DNA of 43,179 nucleotides, from positions 1 to 43,179 of IMG/VR virus record IMGVR_UViG_3300047201_000038, one strand, 5' to 3'. Numbering within the stretch: position 1 is the stretch's first letter; each line of letters starts with the position of its first letter. Below are positions 7,704-16,493 of the stretch, piece after piece. The stretch is from a virus. Position numbers and translations under genes: made by a program. The notes beneath the pieces are model-generated. The model made no database searches and had not been told where the DNA came from. It worked only from the letters and a program-made list of their open reading frames with translations.

Positions 7704-10131
7704 TATTCAATACATCGTAACGATGGACGCTTCCGGGGCCTTGAAGTCTATCAAGGACCTTGACGGCGCCATCAACCAAGCGGCTGGGACGACGGCTAAA
7801 GCCGGAGGCTCAAGCGGGCCTTTCGGTAGCCTCTTCGCACAATTCACAGCCGGGACATTGGTAGCCTCTGCGCTCCAGAAGGGGATGGGTGCGCTCAAAG
7901 ACATCATTGCAAGTTCCATCACAAACGCCATAGAAGCAGAACAAGCCGAGAATAACTTGAAGGCGGCCCTGGAGATCACGGGCCGGACCGTCGAAGGGAA
8001 CATCCAGCACTATAAGAAATTTGCCGCCGAGCAGTTGAAGGTCACGACCTACACGGACGAACAGGTCATGGCCAGCCAGACGCTCCTCCTCCAACTCACG
8101 AGCTTGGACCAGAAGGGACTTGACCGGGCGACGAAGGGCGCGATGGGCCTGGCATCGACGATGGGGATAGACCTCCATTCTGCGACCATGATGGTCACGA
8201 AAGCGATGGAGGGGAACTATGGGGCGCTCGGTCGGGTCGGAATTAGAGTTTCCGAAAACTTGACGGGGGAGCAGAAGCAGACAGCGCTACTCGACCAGCT
8301 GGAAAAACTCTATCAGCGCTCGACGAAGGAGACAGAGACCTTCGGCGGAGCGATGAAACAGCTGGCCAATAACTGGGACGAGCTCAAGGAGGCTGGCGGG
8401 AAGGCCATCCTCGAAACCGAAGGGCTCGGCACGGCTATCGTGGCCCTCAATAAGGCTATGTCGAATTTTGTGGCGTCCGGTGCGTTCACGAGGTTTCTGG
8501 GCCAGCTTGAGAGATTCCCGGTCATCCGAAGCTTTTCGGACGCCTTAAAATTACTCACCCTTTCGCTCGAATTAGAATCCGCGAAAGCAGATCACGCCGC
8601 GAAGGTCAATGCCGGACTGGGAATCGCCATCGATACGGTGGGGAAGACCTTTGCGAAAGCGGCTCCGCTGACGAAGATTTTCGGCATTGACTTTGCCGCG
8701 CTCGTTGGAATGTTCACGGGCGCTCCCACGAAGATCAATGAAGTGGGGAATAAGGTCCGCGAATTAACGGCGGCGGAGATCAAGGCGGCGAAAGAAGCGG
8801 CGGACGCATATAAAAAGCTAGGGGACGCCGCCGCTGCTGTCGTGGCCAAATACAACCCGCTCCTCGGCGCGATGATGAAGCTCAAGGCGGAACAGGACAC
8901 CTTGACGAAGGCCTGGAAGGCCGGGGCCATGAGCGCCGATGCGTATGACAAGGCGATGGCCGCGAACGCCAAAGCCATGAAGGACGTCGGGCTTGAGGCA
9001 GGCAAATCGGCAAAGGCGCAGGGCGAGATTGTGAAGGCCGCTCAGGAAATCATCAATCGGTATAACCCGATGCACGCGGCGATGGTAAAAGCCATCGACG
9101 ACGAGAAGAAACTTGATGCGGCACTCAAGGCCGGGGTCATCACCGATAAGGCTTATGCGAAGGGGCTTGAGAGTATCCATAAAGACCTCGACATGGCCGC
9201 AAAAGCTGCGAAGGATGCAAAGGCGCCAACCGCCGCATTTGCCGCGTCTATCCAAGATGTCATCAATCATGTCAGGCCAATGAACGCAGCCATGCTCACG
9301 GCTATCGCCAGAGAGAAAGCGGCGACGACGGCATATAAAACCGGGAACATCACCCTCAAGGAATATATAAAACTCCTGAAGGAAATTACCAAAGACCTGA
9401 AAGCAAACGATTCCGAGACGGCCGCCTGGGTAACCGCTGCGCAGAAATGGGTAGATAAATGGGTATTGGGCTGGGCCGTCGGCATCTCCGCCATCGAAGC
9501 CGCCATGCGGCAGAGCGCGACGAACAAACTCGCCATATTGGACGAGGAATACCAAGCCCGTCTTGACCTTATAAATAACAGCGTGATGAACGAGGAGGAA
9601 AAAGAGGCGGCGATCACGGCCCTGGATGCTGAGTATAACATGAAGCGGCGGCAAGCCGAAGTCAAGGCTGCACAAGCGGCGAAGATTACCGCCATTGCGA
9701 TGGCCATCATCAATGTCGCGGAAGGCGTCACGAAAGCCCTTTCCGCACTCCCTCCGCCATTCAATATCGCATTGGCCGCGATTACTGCGGCGGCCGGGGC
9801 AATCCAGATCGCCCTCATCAAGTCCCAACCCATCGGGGCGGCGAAAGGCGCTATCTTCAAGCAGAAAGCCCTGCTGATGTCGCAGACCACCGGCCAGGAA
9901 TACGAGGTTGCCGAAGGCGGGGAGGCGGAGATCGTGAGTTCGCCGCGCCAGCTCCGCGAGGCAATCATGGGCAAGCGCGGAAAGGGCGTGGGGCCCGGCC
10001 AGCCGATCACCCTCCACAATCACATCTACATCGACGGAAAAGAGATGAAGACATTCATCACCAAGACGATCCGGGAACTGAGCAAGGCCGAACTCATGCA
10101 GATACATCCACGCGCGATAAGGGCATACTAA
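7696..10131 (+). CDS. Tape measure protein
   Basis: An 811-residue alanine/lysine-rich, mostly helical protein. The N-terminal MADIQYIVTMDASGALKSIK and the segment around residues 40-230 with 'MGLASTMGIDLHSATMMVTKAMEG' are typical tape measure features, and a hydrophobic segment near 660-705 (ITAIAMAIINVAEGV ... AAITAAAGAIQIALI) is the expected membrane-active region. Residues about 370-590 hold four diverged repeats with 'YNPLLGAMM', 'YNPMHAAMV' and 'VRPMNAAML' followed by 'KAG.....AY.K'. At roughly 1.5 angstroms per residue, a tail somewhat over 100 nm long is expected. A tip-binding glycine/histidine-rich end follows. Confidence 0.9.
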   Translation: MADIQYIVTMDASGALKSIKDLDGAINQAAGTTAKAGGSSGPFGSLFAQFTAGTLVASALQKGMGALKDIIASSITNAIEAEQAENNLKAALEITGRTVEGNIQHYKKFAAEQLKVTTYTDEQVMASQTLLLQLTSLDQKGLDRATKGAMGLASTMGIDLHSATMMVTKAMEGNYGALGRVGIRVSENLTGEQKQTALLDQLEKLYQRSTKETETFGGAMKQLANNWDELKEAGGKAILETEGLGTAIVALNKAMSNFVASGAFTRFLGQLERFPVIRSFSDALKLLTLSLELESAKADHAAKVNAGLGIAIDTVGKTFAKAAPLTKIFGIDFAALVGMFTGAPTKINEVGNKVRELTAAEIKAAKEAADAYKKLGDAAAAVVAKYNPLLGAMMKLKAEQDTLTKAWKAGAMSADAYDKAMAANAKAMKDVGLEAGKSAKAQGEIVKAAQEIINRYNPMHAAMVKAIDDEKKLDAALKAGVITDKAYAKGLESIHKDLDMAAKAAKDAKAPTAAFAASIQDVINHVRPMNAAMLTAIAREKAATTAYKTGNITLKEYIKLLKEITKDLKANDSETAAWVTAAQKWVDKWVLGWAVGISAIEAAMRQSATNKLAILDEEYQARLDLINNSVMNEEEKEAAITALDAEYNMKRRQAEVKAAQAAKITAIAMAIINVAEGVTKALSALPPPFNIALAAITAAAGAIQIALIKSQPIGAAKGAIFKQKALLMSQTTGQEYEVAEGGEAEIVSSPRQLREAIMGKRGKGVGPGQPITLHNHIYIDGKEMKTFITKTIRELSKAELMQIHPRAIRAY

Positions 10132-10132
10132 C

Positions 10133-10888
10133 ATGGCAAAATGTCGATTTGCATACGATAACAAATGGAAGGCGGCGACGACCATCCTGACGGCCTCGAC
10201 GGCCGAGCTGAACTTCCCCGCGACGAATACGCAGAAGCGGGCTCCGGGCCGAAGGTGGAGGTCGACAACCGTTGTTACGGACCAGACCATCGTTGCAGAC
10301 CTCGGGGCCGTAAACATTCCGGCGACGGCGTTCTCCATTCGCGGGAATAATTTCTCTGCGGCGGCGGTAGTCACGATCCAGGCTACCCACGAGGACGAGG
10401 CGGGGCATTGGGCCGCTCCCGATTTCGAGGCGGTCTTGAGCCCCGTGGACAACACGACGATGGGTGCGTTCTTTGAGACGCAAACATACCAATATTGGCG
10501 GCTCGTGATTTCGGATGCTGCCAACACGGACCTCTACGTCGAGGCCGGACCGATGTTCCTGGGATTATATTTCGAACCCGCCGTCAATTACAAAATCGGG
10601 GGGACGGCGACACCGGCAGATTTGAGTGTTATCACCATGAGCGCCGGAGGCCAGCGGACAGTAGTCATCCAGGACCAGTCGGGTGTCTGGCAATATGCGT
10701 TCAGGACCGACGAGAAGGCATCCTTTGAAACGATACGGCGGGCGGTCGGCTGGTCGCTCCCGTTCTGGTTCTGCGAGGACCCGGACGTCCCCAACGCGAC
10801 CCTCTACGTCGTCGCGACGGCCTGGGAATGGGAACATCTTTATCTTACGACCTGGACGCTAATACTCAGCCTGGCCGAAGAGGTATAA
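10133..10888 (+). CDS. Distal tail / tail tip protein
   Basis: A 251-residue beta-rich protein immediately after the tape measure gene. It has two halves: a jelly-roll-like N-terminal part with 'YWRLVISDAANTDLYVEAGPMFLG' (a discoidin-like pattern common in tail tip proteins) and a C-terminal part with 'FETIRRAVGWSLPFWFCEDPD'. Position and size suit a distal tail protein or the adjacent tip hub partner. No enzymatic motif is visible. Confidence 0.65.
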   Translation: MAKCRFAYDNKWKAATTILTASTAELNFPATNTQKRAPGRRWRSTTVVTDQTIVADLGAVNIPATAFSIRGNNFSAAAVVTIQATHEDEAGHWAAPDFEAVLSPVDNTTMGAFFETQTYQYWRLVISDAANTDLYVEAGPMFLGLYFEPAVNYKIGGTATPADLSVITMSAGGQRTVVIQDQSGVWQYAFRTDEKASFETIRRAVGWSLPFWFCEDPDVPNATLYVVATAWEWEHLYLTTWTLILSLAEEV

Positions 10889-10894
10889 ATCGCC

Positions 10895-12637
10895 GTGACT
10901 CAATACGCTTATCCGACTTCAGATGTTTCTAATCCAGGAGTCTGGACCACAGAACCTCTCTGGTCGAAAGTTGATGAGGAGCCTTATAGTGATGCAGACT
11001 ATGTTCAGGCTCCGCAAAATGCGGTGAATCTTGCTTTCACGGTCGGGCTTGGGGCGCCAAGTGACCCGGGCGTGCACACAGGACACACGCTAAGAATTCG
11101 GGCGAAGTGCAACATCGCACGCGCATTTAAGTTTGAACTTCTCCAGACCTCGACCGTCATCCACGACTCGGGAAGTACAAATCTCACGACCTCATTCGCA
11201 GAGTATAGTTTTACGTTGAGCGAAGGTGAGGCCGCGAACATCACGAACTACGCGGCTCTCCGGGTTCGGGTCACGGCTATCGCCACGTATGCGGATGAAT
11301 ATGAGCAAGTTTCCTGGGTTCGACTCGAAGTCCCCGATGTTGTCGCCACTGATCTCGTCCCGGCAGAAGGTTATCAGGCGCAAGCCTCGGATTCTCCGGC
11401 CTTAACGCAAGAACACCACCTCACCCCCGCCGAAGGGGTGCAGGTCCAGGTCTCCGACTCGCCGGTCTTGAGTGTCGTTATCCGTGGGAAAATAAGCTTC
11501 GCAGATTTGCTACTGCTTCCCGAAGCCAAGCGGCTCGTCATCGGCGAGCACAAGCCGGCCATCGAGCTTGAGAGCCGGGAGTGGGGGGTGACGGGAGCGA
11601 CTCTCTGGACCAATACTGGCAGTACGTTTAATCGCGGCGACTTTACGGCGGCCAACGCCTTCTTCTGGTGTTCATTAGACCTATCTGCTTATGCGGGTAC
11701 GGATATCGGCTCAACACCTTATTCGATTCTCCTCACCGACGGGGCGGGCAAGACGGCAAGGGGGTACATCGGCGCGGTGGGCGCGGGGGAAACGCTAGGG
11801 GGTAATCCAATTATTAATGCCGATTTTGCTTCTGCTGAACCTGACGGGACCGCTTGGTCGAGACAGGCCGGATGGACAGTTGCGGGAGGCGTAGGAGTTG
11901 GTTCGGCAACAAATGGAGCCATATATCAATATATTGACACGGCTCAACAAGGTCTTTTTAAGTGTCAATATGATTTGGCTACCTTCGCAGGAGATGGTGT
12001 AAACTGGGGGTTTGATGCTACATATTTTGGATATAATTCAACCCCGGCCACATATGTTGCTTATAGAACCGCAATAGGGGGGGGGGGGAATTATGTGATC
12101 ACCGGAGCCAACTTTACTGGAACGGTCGATAATGCAAGTTTGAAGAAAGTAACCGACCCTCCCGCCACCGGCGTCCATATCGTCTCGGCATACGGGGGGA
12201 GTGTTAGGGCGTGGGCGAGCATAGATTCAGGGTTTAACCCGAATACGATTACGACGGCGGTCATATATGTAAGTGAAGAGAATGGTTCCTACTATACGCC
12301 CATGACTGACGGCGAGATCATCGAGGTCAGCGAAAACGGGGCCGCCTACGACGAGGTATTCACGGTCGCGGAGTGCGATGCCGCGGCGTCTACTTTTTTC
12401 ATGGACCTGGTGAACCGGCGTCTTTACCTTCACACCTTGAACGGGGATATCCCGAGCCACCAGACGGCCGGGGTTTATGACTTTTGCATCCTGGCTTATT
12501 TCCTCATCGGGTTCGCGGACCGCGTGGATGCGGACGGGCGGGACCCGGTTTTCGAGCCGGAGATCGAGATGCTTCTGGACGGAGGGTTTGAGGATTGGAC
12601 GAGCGAGACGGTCCCTGCACAGTGGACGGAGACTTAG
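10895..12637 (+). CDS. Tail tip / receptor-binding protein with shared N-terminal domain and AEG repeats
   Basis: A 580-residue protein starting at GTG 10895. Residues 1-150 (MTQYAYPTSDV...) form a domain that is repeated at the start of the next gene. Residues about 154-195 hold two copies of the 22-residue AEG-x-Q-x-Q-x-SD unit found 11 times in the protein at 2393. Residues 200-570 are beta-rich, with a lower-GC stretch at about 11810-12130 containing a run of nine G's near 12077, which could be a phase-variable or error-prone spot. The end, 'LLDGGFEDWTSETVPAQWTET', looks like the opening of a carbohydrate-binding jelly roll, so a downstream domain may have been lost. Confidence 0.65.
   Translation: MTQYAYPTSDVSNPGVWTTEPLWSKVDEEPYSDADYVQAPQNAVNLAFTVGLGAPSDPGVHTGHTLRIRAKCNIARAFKFELLQTSTVIHDSGSTNLTTSFAEYSFTLSEGEAANITNYAALRVRVTAIATYADEYEQVSWVRLEVPDVVATDLVPAEGYQAQASDSPALTQEHHLTPAEGVQVQVSDSPVLSVVIRGKISFADLLLLPEAKRLVIGEHKPAIELESREWGVTGATLWTNTGSTFNRGDFTAANAFFWCSLDLSAYAGTDIGSTPYSILLTDGAGKTARGYIGAVGAGETLGGNPIINADFASAEPDGTAWSRQAGWTVAGGVGVGSATNGAIYQYIDTAQQGLFKCQYDLATFAGDGVNWGFDATYFGYNSTPATYVAYRTAIGGGGNYVITGANFTGTVDNASLKKVTDPPATGVHIVSAYGGSVRAWASIDSGFNPNTITTAVIYVSEENGSYYTPMTDGEIIEVSENGAAYDEVFTVAECDAAASTFFMDLVNRRLYLHTLNGDIPSHQTAGVYDFCILAYFLIGFADRVDADGRDPVFEPEIEMLLDGGFEDWTSETVPAQWTET
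11354..11485 (+). repeat. Two copies of the 22-residue AEG repeat
   Basis: Residues beginning LVPAEGYQAQASDSPALTQ and LTPAEGVQVQVSDSPVL match the consensus of the 11-unit array at 3038-3772, including the E-G, Q and SD positions. The first resembles the seventh unit of that array closely, which suggests exchange of repeat modules between two tail or surface protein genes. Confidence 0.8.
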
Positions 12638-12640
12638 AGC

Positions 12641-15274
12641 ATGACTCAATACGCTTATCCTATTTCCGATATTGAAAACAGCGGTGGTTGGGCGACTTGG
12701 CCCACACCCGCACAACCGCTCTATCAACAGATAGATGAGGCCGTTCCTAGTGCGACCGATTGGATAGATGTTTATAGTGGGAATAAAACCTGCACGGTCA
12801 AGTTCGGAAGTCTAGATGATCCCGGTATTCACACCGGGCACATCCTACGATCACGCGTATATTTGGATTATCAAACCACATATGAATTACTTCAGGGGAC
12901 AACTATTATTCATTCTGAGATTCTAGTGGGAAGTATCGGTTGGACAACGGTATCGTTCACGCTCACCGAGGTCGAGGCTGCCCATATTACGGATTATACC
13001 GATCTTCGTGTCAGGCTCACGTCTACCTTCGGTTCTAATACATGTTGGCTTCAACTGGAAGTCCCCGAAGTAACTCCGCCTCCGGCGGAGGGGTCAATCA
13101 GCAGGATTATTCTCCCCGTTCATGGCGGAGCCTATGCGCTCAAAATGACGGTGAACGCAGCCGGGGATGATATCTCGGTTTCTCCGATAGCCAACATCAG
13201 GTTGCGACCGGGCTGCAAGGGGCGCGTGCGATTCTACGCCCAGAGCACCGTTGACTCGCCCGGGATAAGGGTTCACTGGCGGCTCTCGGATATCGGCGGC
13301 AACGTGTGGCTTAACTCCACGACCGGAGCATGGGGGGCCGTGCACGATAACGTCGTCGCGGGCGTCGGGAATGCGGGATGGACCGAGGCCTCTTGCGATT
13401 TCACGGCCAGTTCATCCTATTCGGTTTATAAATTGTCCATCGGTCGCGGGACGTCGGATTATGGCGCGACGTACAGCATCTACCTTGACGACGCTTCGGT
13501 CCTTCGGCTTCTGGAGCCGATGCCTTACCGGGCCATCATTCCACAGGGTGGCGCACCGTCGGTCCAGCAGTCGGTCGGGGATTTTTACGTCGGGGACGTG
13601 GCACTCTCCGCGGGCGAACTTAAATACGGGAACGACGGTGGGTGGTATACGGCGCTCGACGCTTACATCTGGCACCTCAAGGAATTCTGGTTGAAGATCG
13701 GGTCCATCGATTCGACCTACGCCGAGCTCGGGACGATATTTTGGGGCCGGACGACACGGCCATCAGTCACAGATGAGGCCGTCACGTTCCAACTCACCGA
13801 TGCGCGGGACGGGCTTTTCGGGTCGATCCCGACGGCCATTTATGACCTGACGACCTATCCGGACATGGACCCGAACGCTGTCGGCATGGCTATTCCCATC
13901 CTCTTCGGGGAATTGGATAACTTGACGCCGGTCTGCATCGATACCGTGCTCTTCAAATACAAGATCATGGGCTACGAGGCGATGGAGGCCATCCCCGCGG
14001 TCTATAAGGCCGGGATCACGCTCACCCTGACGACGGACTACACCGTCAATTTGGCCCTCGGAGAATTCACGTTGGTCGCTGATCCGGGAGATTCCGTTAT
14101 CACCTGCAAGGCGAAGGGCGCGAAATGCAGTATTGAGGGTGGGACCTATAGTGCCCTCGGCGCGGACATTCTTTTCCACGTGCTCACGGTGCTGAACTCG
14201 TCGCCCGTCCCGAAGTCGATGATTAACCTGCGCTCCTTTCTAGACCTTCGGACGTTCCGGACCCAGGCGCTGGCCGCCTATTTGACCGAGCAAACCGCCG
14301 TCACCGACTTTATTCGGATGCTTCAGAACTCGAACGTTTTCCACTTGATCCCACTTTTAAACGGAACCTTCGGCGCATTCCGCTATGCCGTCGGGGTGAC
14401 GGGCGCAGAGACCCGGATCAATCAGCTCGACATGGCCTCGTTTACCTTGAGTTATGACACGGCCCCTGTTCGGAAAACCGTCGTCGTGAAATACGGGCAG
14501 GACCCGGGGACGGGGAACTGGTTGGCGATCTCCGCGACGGACCCGAATATCGGCTTGCGATACGATCAGGCGGAAATCCTTGAAATAGAAACGCTCCTGA
14601 CTTCCGCCTCGGACGCGGCGATTCTTGCTGCGTTTTTTCTCAGACTCATACGAAGCCCGGAGAAGCGCGTTGCCGGGAGCGTCCCAGCCCTGCTCTTGGG
14701 TCATCGGCCTGCGGAGAAAATTGTCATCTCGAAAGTGATTCGGGACGGCGAGGGCGTCAACCAGACCGTCCTGGCTGCCGAGGTTTACCGAGCGCTGACG
14801 CTTGTCAAAAACGCCGGTCCGGCGACCGTTGATGTGGAGGCGGTGCTCGACATCCAAACTACCGGGGCCATCCACTCCGACGTCACTCACGTCGATACGC
14901 ATACGGATACAGGAACGAGCATTCCGCACACGGATGTCGCGCATGACGATTCGGGGCATGCAGACAGCCATGCGAATGTCGCGTACGTGGACACGCACGG
15001 CAACGTCAGCTATCACGATCATGCTCATGTGGACACGCACGTGGACCACTATGCGGATCACGACGATACACCCGGACACGGGGACGCCCACACCGACACC
15101 CACGGGGACTCCCACACGGACGTTCCCCACACGGACACGCACTCCGACACGGCACACTCAGACACCCACAGCGACGGGGCTCACGCGGACGTCGCGCACG
15201 GGGACATCGCTTACGAGGATGTCGCTCACGAGGACATGCACGGGGACGTCCTGCACGGGGACTCGGAGTATTGA
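12641..15274 (+). CDS. Tail tip protein with C-terminal His-x-Asp repeat tail (candidate modification substrate)
   Basis: An 877-residue protein. Residues 1-150 repeat the N-terminal domain of the preceding protein (MTQYAYP-SD...). Residues 150-290 look like a jelly-roll (APLTVD-like) domain and residues 290-740 like a tail hub or baseplate protein, with 'DARDGLFGSIPTAIYDLTTYPDMDP' and 'MAIPILFGEL'. From H745 to the end, 133 residues are almost only His-x-Asp units spaced four or five apart (HTDVP, HTDT, HSDTA, HSDT...). Such a tail could bind metals, as HxH motifs do in phage T4 long tail fibre tips, or be the target of the radical SAM enzyme encoded four bases downstream. Both ideas are inference. 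Confidence 0.75.
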   Translation: MTQYAYPISDIENSGGWATWPTPAQPLYQQIDEAVPSATDWIDVYSGNKTCTVKFGSLDDPGIHTGHILRSRVYLDYQTTYELLQGTTIIHSEILVGSIGWTTVSFTLTEVEAAHITDYTDLRVRLTSTFGSNTCWLQLEVPEVTPPPAEGSISRIILPVHGGAYALKMTVNAAGDDISVSPIANIRLRPGCKGRVRFYAQSTVDSPGIRVHWRLSDIGGNVWLNSTTGAWGAVHDNVVAGVGNAGWTEASCDFTASSSYSVYKLSIGRGTSDYGATYSIYLDDASVLRLLEPMPYRAIIPQGGAPSVQQSVGDFYVGDVALSAGELKYGNDGGWYTALDAYIWHLKEFWLKIGSIDSTYAELGTIFWGRTTRPSVTDEAVTFQLTDARDGLFGSIPTAIYDLTTYPDMDPNAVGMAIPILFGELDNLTPVCIDTVLFKYKIMGYEAMEAIPAVYKAGITLTLTTDYTVNLALGEFTLVADPGDSVITCKAKGAKCSIEGGTYSALGADILFHVLTVLNSSPVPKSMINLRSFLDLRTFRTQALAAYLTEQTAVTDFIRMLQNSNVFHLIPLLNGTFGAFRYAVGVTGAETRINQLDMASFTLSYDTAPVRKTVVVKYGQDPGTGNWLAISATDPNIGLRYDQAEILEIETLLTSASDAAILAAFFLRLIRSPEKRVAGSVPALLLGHRPAEKIVISKVIRDGEGVNQTVLAAEVYRALTLVKNAGPATVDVEAVLDIQTTGAIHSDVTHVDTHTDTGTSIPHTDVAHDDSGHADSHANVAYVDTHGNVSYHDHAHVDTHVDHYADHDDTPGHGDAHTDTHGDSHTDVPHTDTHSDTAHSDTHSDGAHADVAHGDIAYEDVAHEDMHGDVLHGDSEY
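14873..15271 (+). repeat. His-x-Asp coding repeat array
   Basis: About 400 bp encode some 28 units. Over twenty are H-x-D; a few positions carry Y for H or N for D. Unit lengths alternate between four and five residues, giving a nine-residue super-period in the second half (HTDVPHTDT, HSDTAHSDT). Codons are mixed (cac/cat, gac/gat), so this is not a simple DNA slippage tract. Confidence 0.9.
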
Positions 15275-15277
15275 CCG

Positions 15278-16492
15278 ATGGGTCTTCACGTTAAAATAAT
15301 GGATTGTCAAGGCGGCTGTCGGTCCTGCTATGAACGGCGAATTCGAAAGACCCAAGGCAGGGCGGATTACAACCTTGAGGCGATGCTGGCAACGCTTCGG
15401 CGTGAGGCCGACCACGAGAAACCGGAGGACCGGAAGAAGCGTTCGGCCCCATGCGTCCACGGCGGGGAGCCGCTGATTATTCGGTCCGCCGATTTACGAA
15501 AAATTCTGCAGCTTTCGTTCGACCTTTACGGACGGACGGGTATCCAGACGAACGGGATTCTCTTAACGGATGCGCATCTTGAGATGTTCCGGGAGTTCAA
15601 GACATCGGTCGGAGTCTCTATCGATGGCGACACGGCCGCGCTCAATCGGGGCCGGTGGAATGACGGCGATATTCCAGACAGCCGCATCCAGGAATTAACG
15701 GACCTGACACTCAGAAACATGGCGCGGGCGAAGGCGGCGGGCCTTGATGTTTCGGCCATCATTGTGCTGAGGCGATACAACGCGGCACCAGAACGGCTTT
15801 CCGCACTGATGCGGTTTCTTATCCGGCTTGAGAAAATGGGCATCCGATCTCTTCGCACAAATGAGGTTATCGTATTCGAGGACGAGTTCCGCGACGAGGA
15901 ATTGACCCGCGACGAACTGGGCCGGGCGTTCATCCGGCTTGCGGACTTGTGTTTTGAGGACGCGGGGCGACAATGGAACCCCTATCGGGACATCGTGAAG
16001 ATGTGGACGGAGGGCGGTGACGCGACTTGCGTTTTCAATGCCTGCGATATCTGGAAGACGGGCGCGGAGACGGCCATAACCGCTGACGGGTCAATCGGCG
16101 TTTGCCTCAAGGGCGGCGCGGCGCTGGACGGGATTCAGGCCCTGGCCGCCGATGTGGGCGGCGCGGAAAGAGTCCAGGCACTTCCGGCCATTCCCCAGGA
16201 GCAGGGCGGTTGTCAAGGTTGTGAGTTCTGGGGCCTCTGTGGAGGCGGTTGTCCCGGCTCGGGAATCGGCAACGATTGGCGGAACCGGACCCGGTTCTGT
16301 GGAGCCTATAAAACGCTCTTCCAGCACGTCAGGGCCCGGCTCAAGGGCCTCATGCCGGGGATAGCGCTCAAAGACCCAGCGGAGCGGGCCAAGCGATGGG
16401 CCTCCACGCTGGCCGGCGGCGCGTCAGGACATGGAGACAGCCACGGCGACGAACATGGGGACAAACCTCACGGGGATCACCAAAACGGCTAA
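15278..16492 (+). CDS. Radical SAM/SPASM protein, probable virion-protein maturase
   Basis: A 404-residue protein. C10-x3-C14-x2-C17 is the canonical radical SAM [4Fe-4S] motif; H61-GGEP65, T91-NG and S114-IDG are hallmark motifs of the anaerobic sulfatase-maturase/peptide-maturase group. The C-terminal third has cysteines near residues 251, 256 and 277, then C312-x2-C315-x5-C321-x3-C325 and one near 342, a SPASM-type auxiliary cluster pattern. Residues 385-404 form a short His-x-Asp tail. Proteins of this class modify peptides (crosslinks, epimerisation, thioether bonds). The adjoining His-x-Asp tail protein is the obvious substrate. The iron-sulfur motif is very close to the N terminus; no in-frame upstream start exists before the preceding gene. 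Confidence 0.9.
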   Translation: MGLHVKIMDCQGGCRSCYERRIRKTQGRADYNLEAMLATLRREADHEKPEDRKKRSAPCVHGGEPLIIRSADLRKILQLSFDLYGRTGIQTNGILLTDAHLEMFREFKTSVGVSIDGDTAALNRGRWNDGDIPDSRIQELTDLTLRNMARAKAAGLDVSAIIVLRRYNAAPERLSALMRFLIRLEKMGIRSLRTNEVIVFEDEFRDEELTRDELGRAFIRLADLCFEDAGRQWNPYRDIVKMWTEGGDATCVFNACDIWKTGAETAITADGSIGVCLKGGAALDGIQALAADVGGAERVQALPAIPQEQGGCQGCEFWGLCGGGCPGSGIGNDWRNRTRFCGAYKTLFQHVRARLKGLMPGIALKDPAERAKRWASTLAGGASGHGDSHGDEHGDKPHGDHQNG

Positions 16493-16493
16493 C

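Noticed and set aside
8818-10527. 569-codon open frame on the minus strand across the tape measure gene
   Set aside because: It is a shadow of the alanine/lysine-rich coding sequence; it spans the tape measure and the next gene and has no recognisable domain or start site.
14357-15157. 266-codon minus-strand frame rich in V-R-V-G repeats
   Set aside because: It is the reverse of the His-x-Asp coding repeat; the periodic sequence keeps extra frames open.
14873-15271. CRISPR array
   Set aside because: Units are 12-15 bp coding repeats without constant spacers; no CRISPR array or cas gene is present in the window.
16431-16493. Upstream ATG for the cysteine-motif protein
   Set aside because: It would place 21 residues inside the radical SAM gene, in the part encoding that enzyme's His-x-Asp tail; the ATG at 16494 is better placed.
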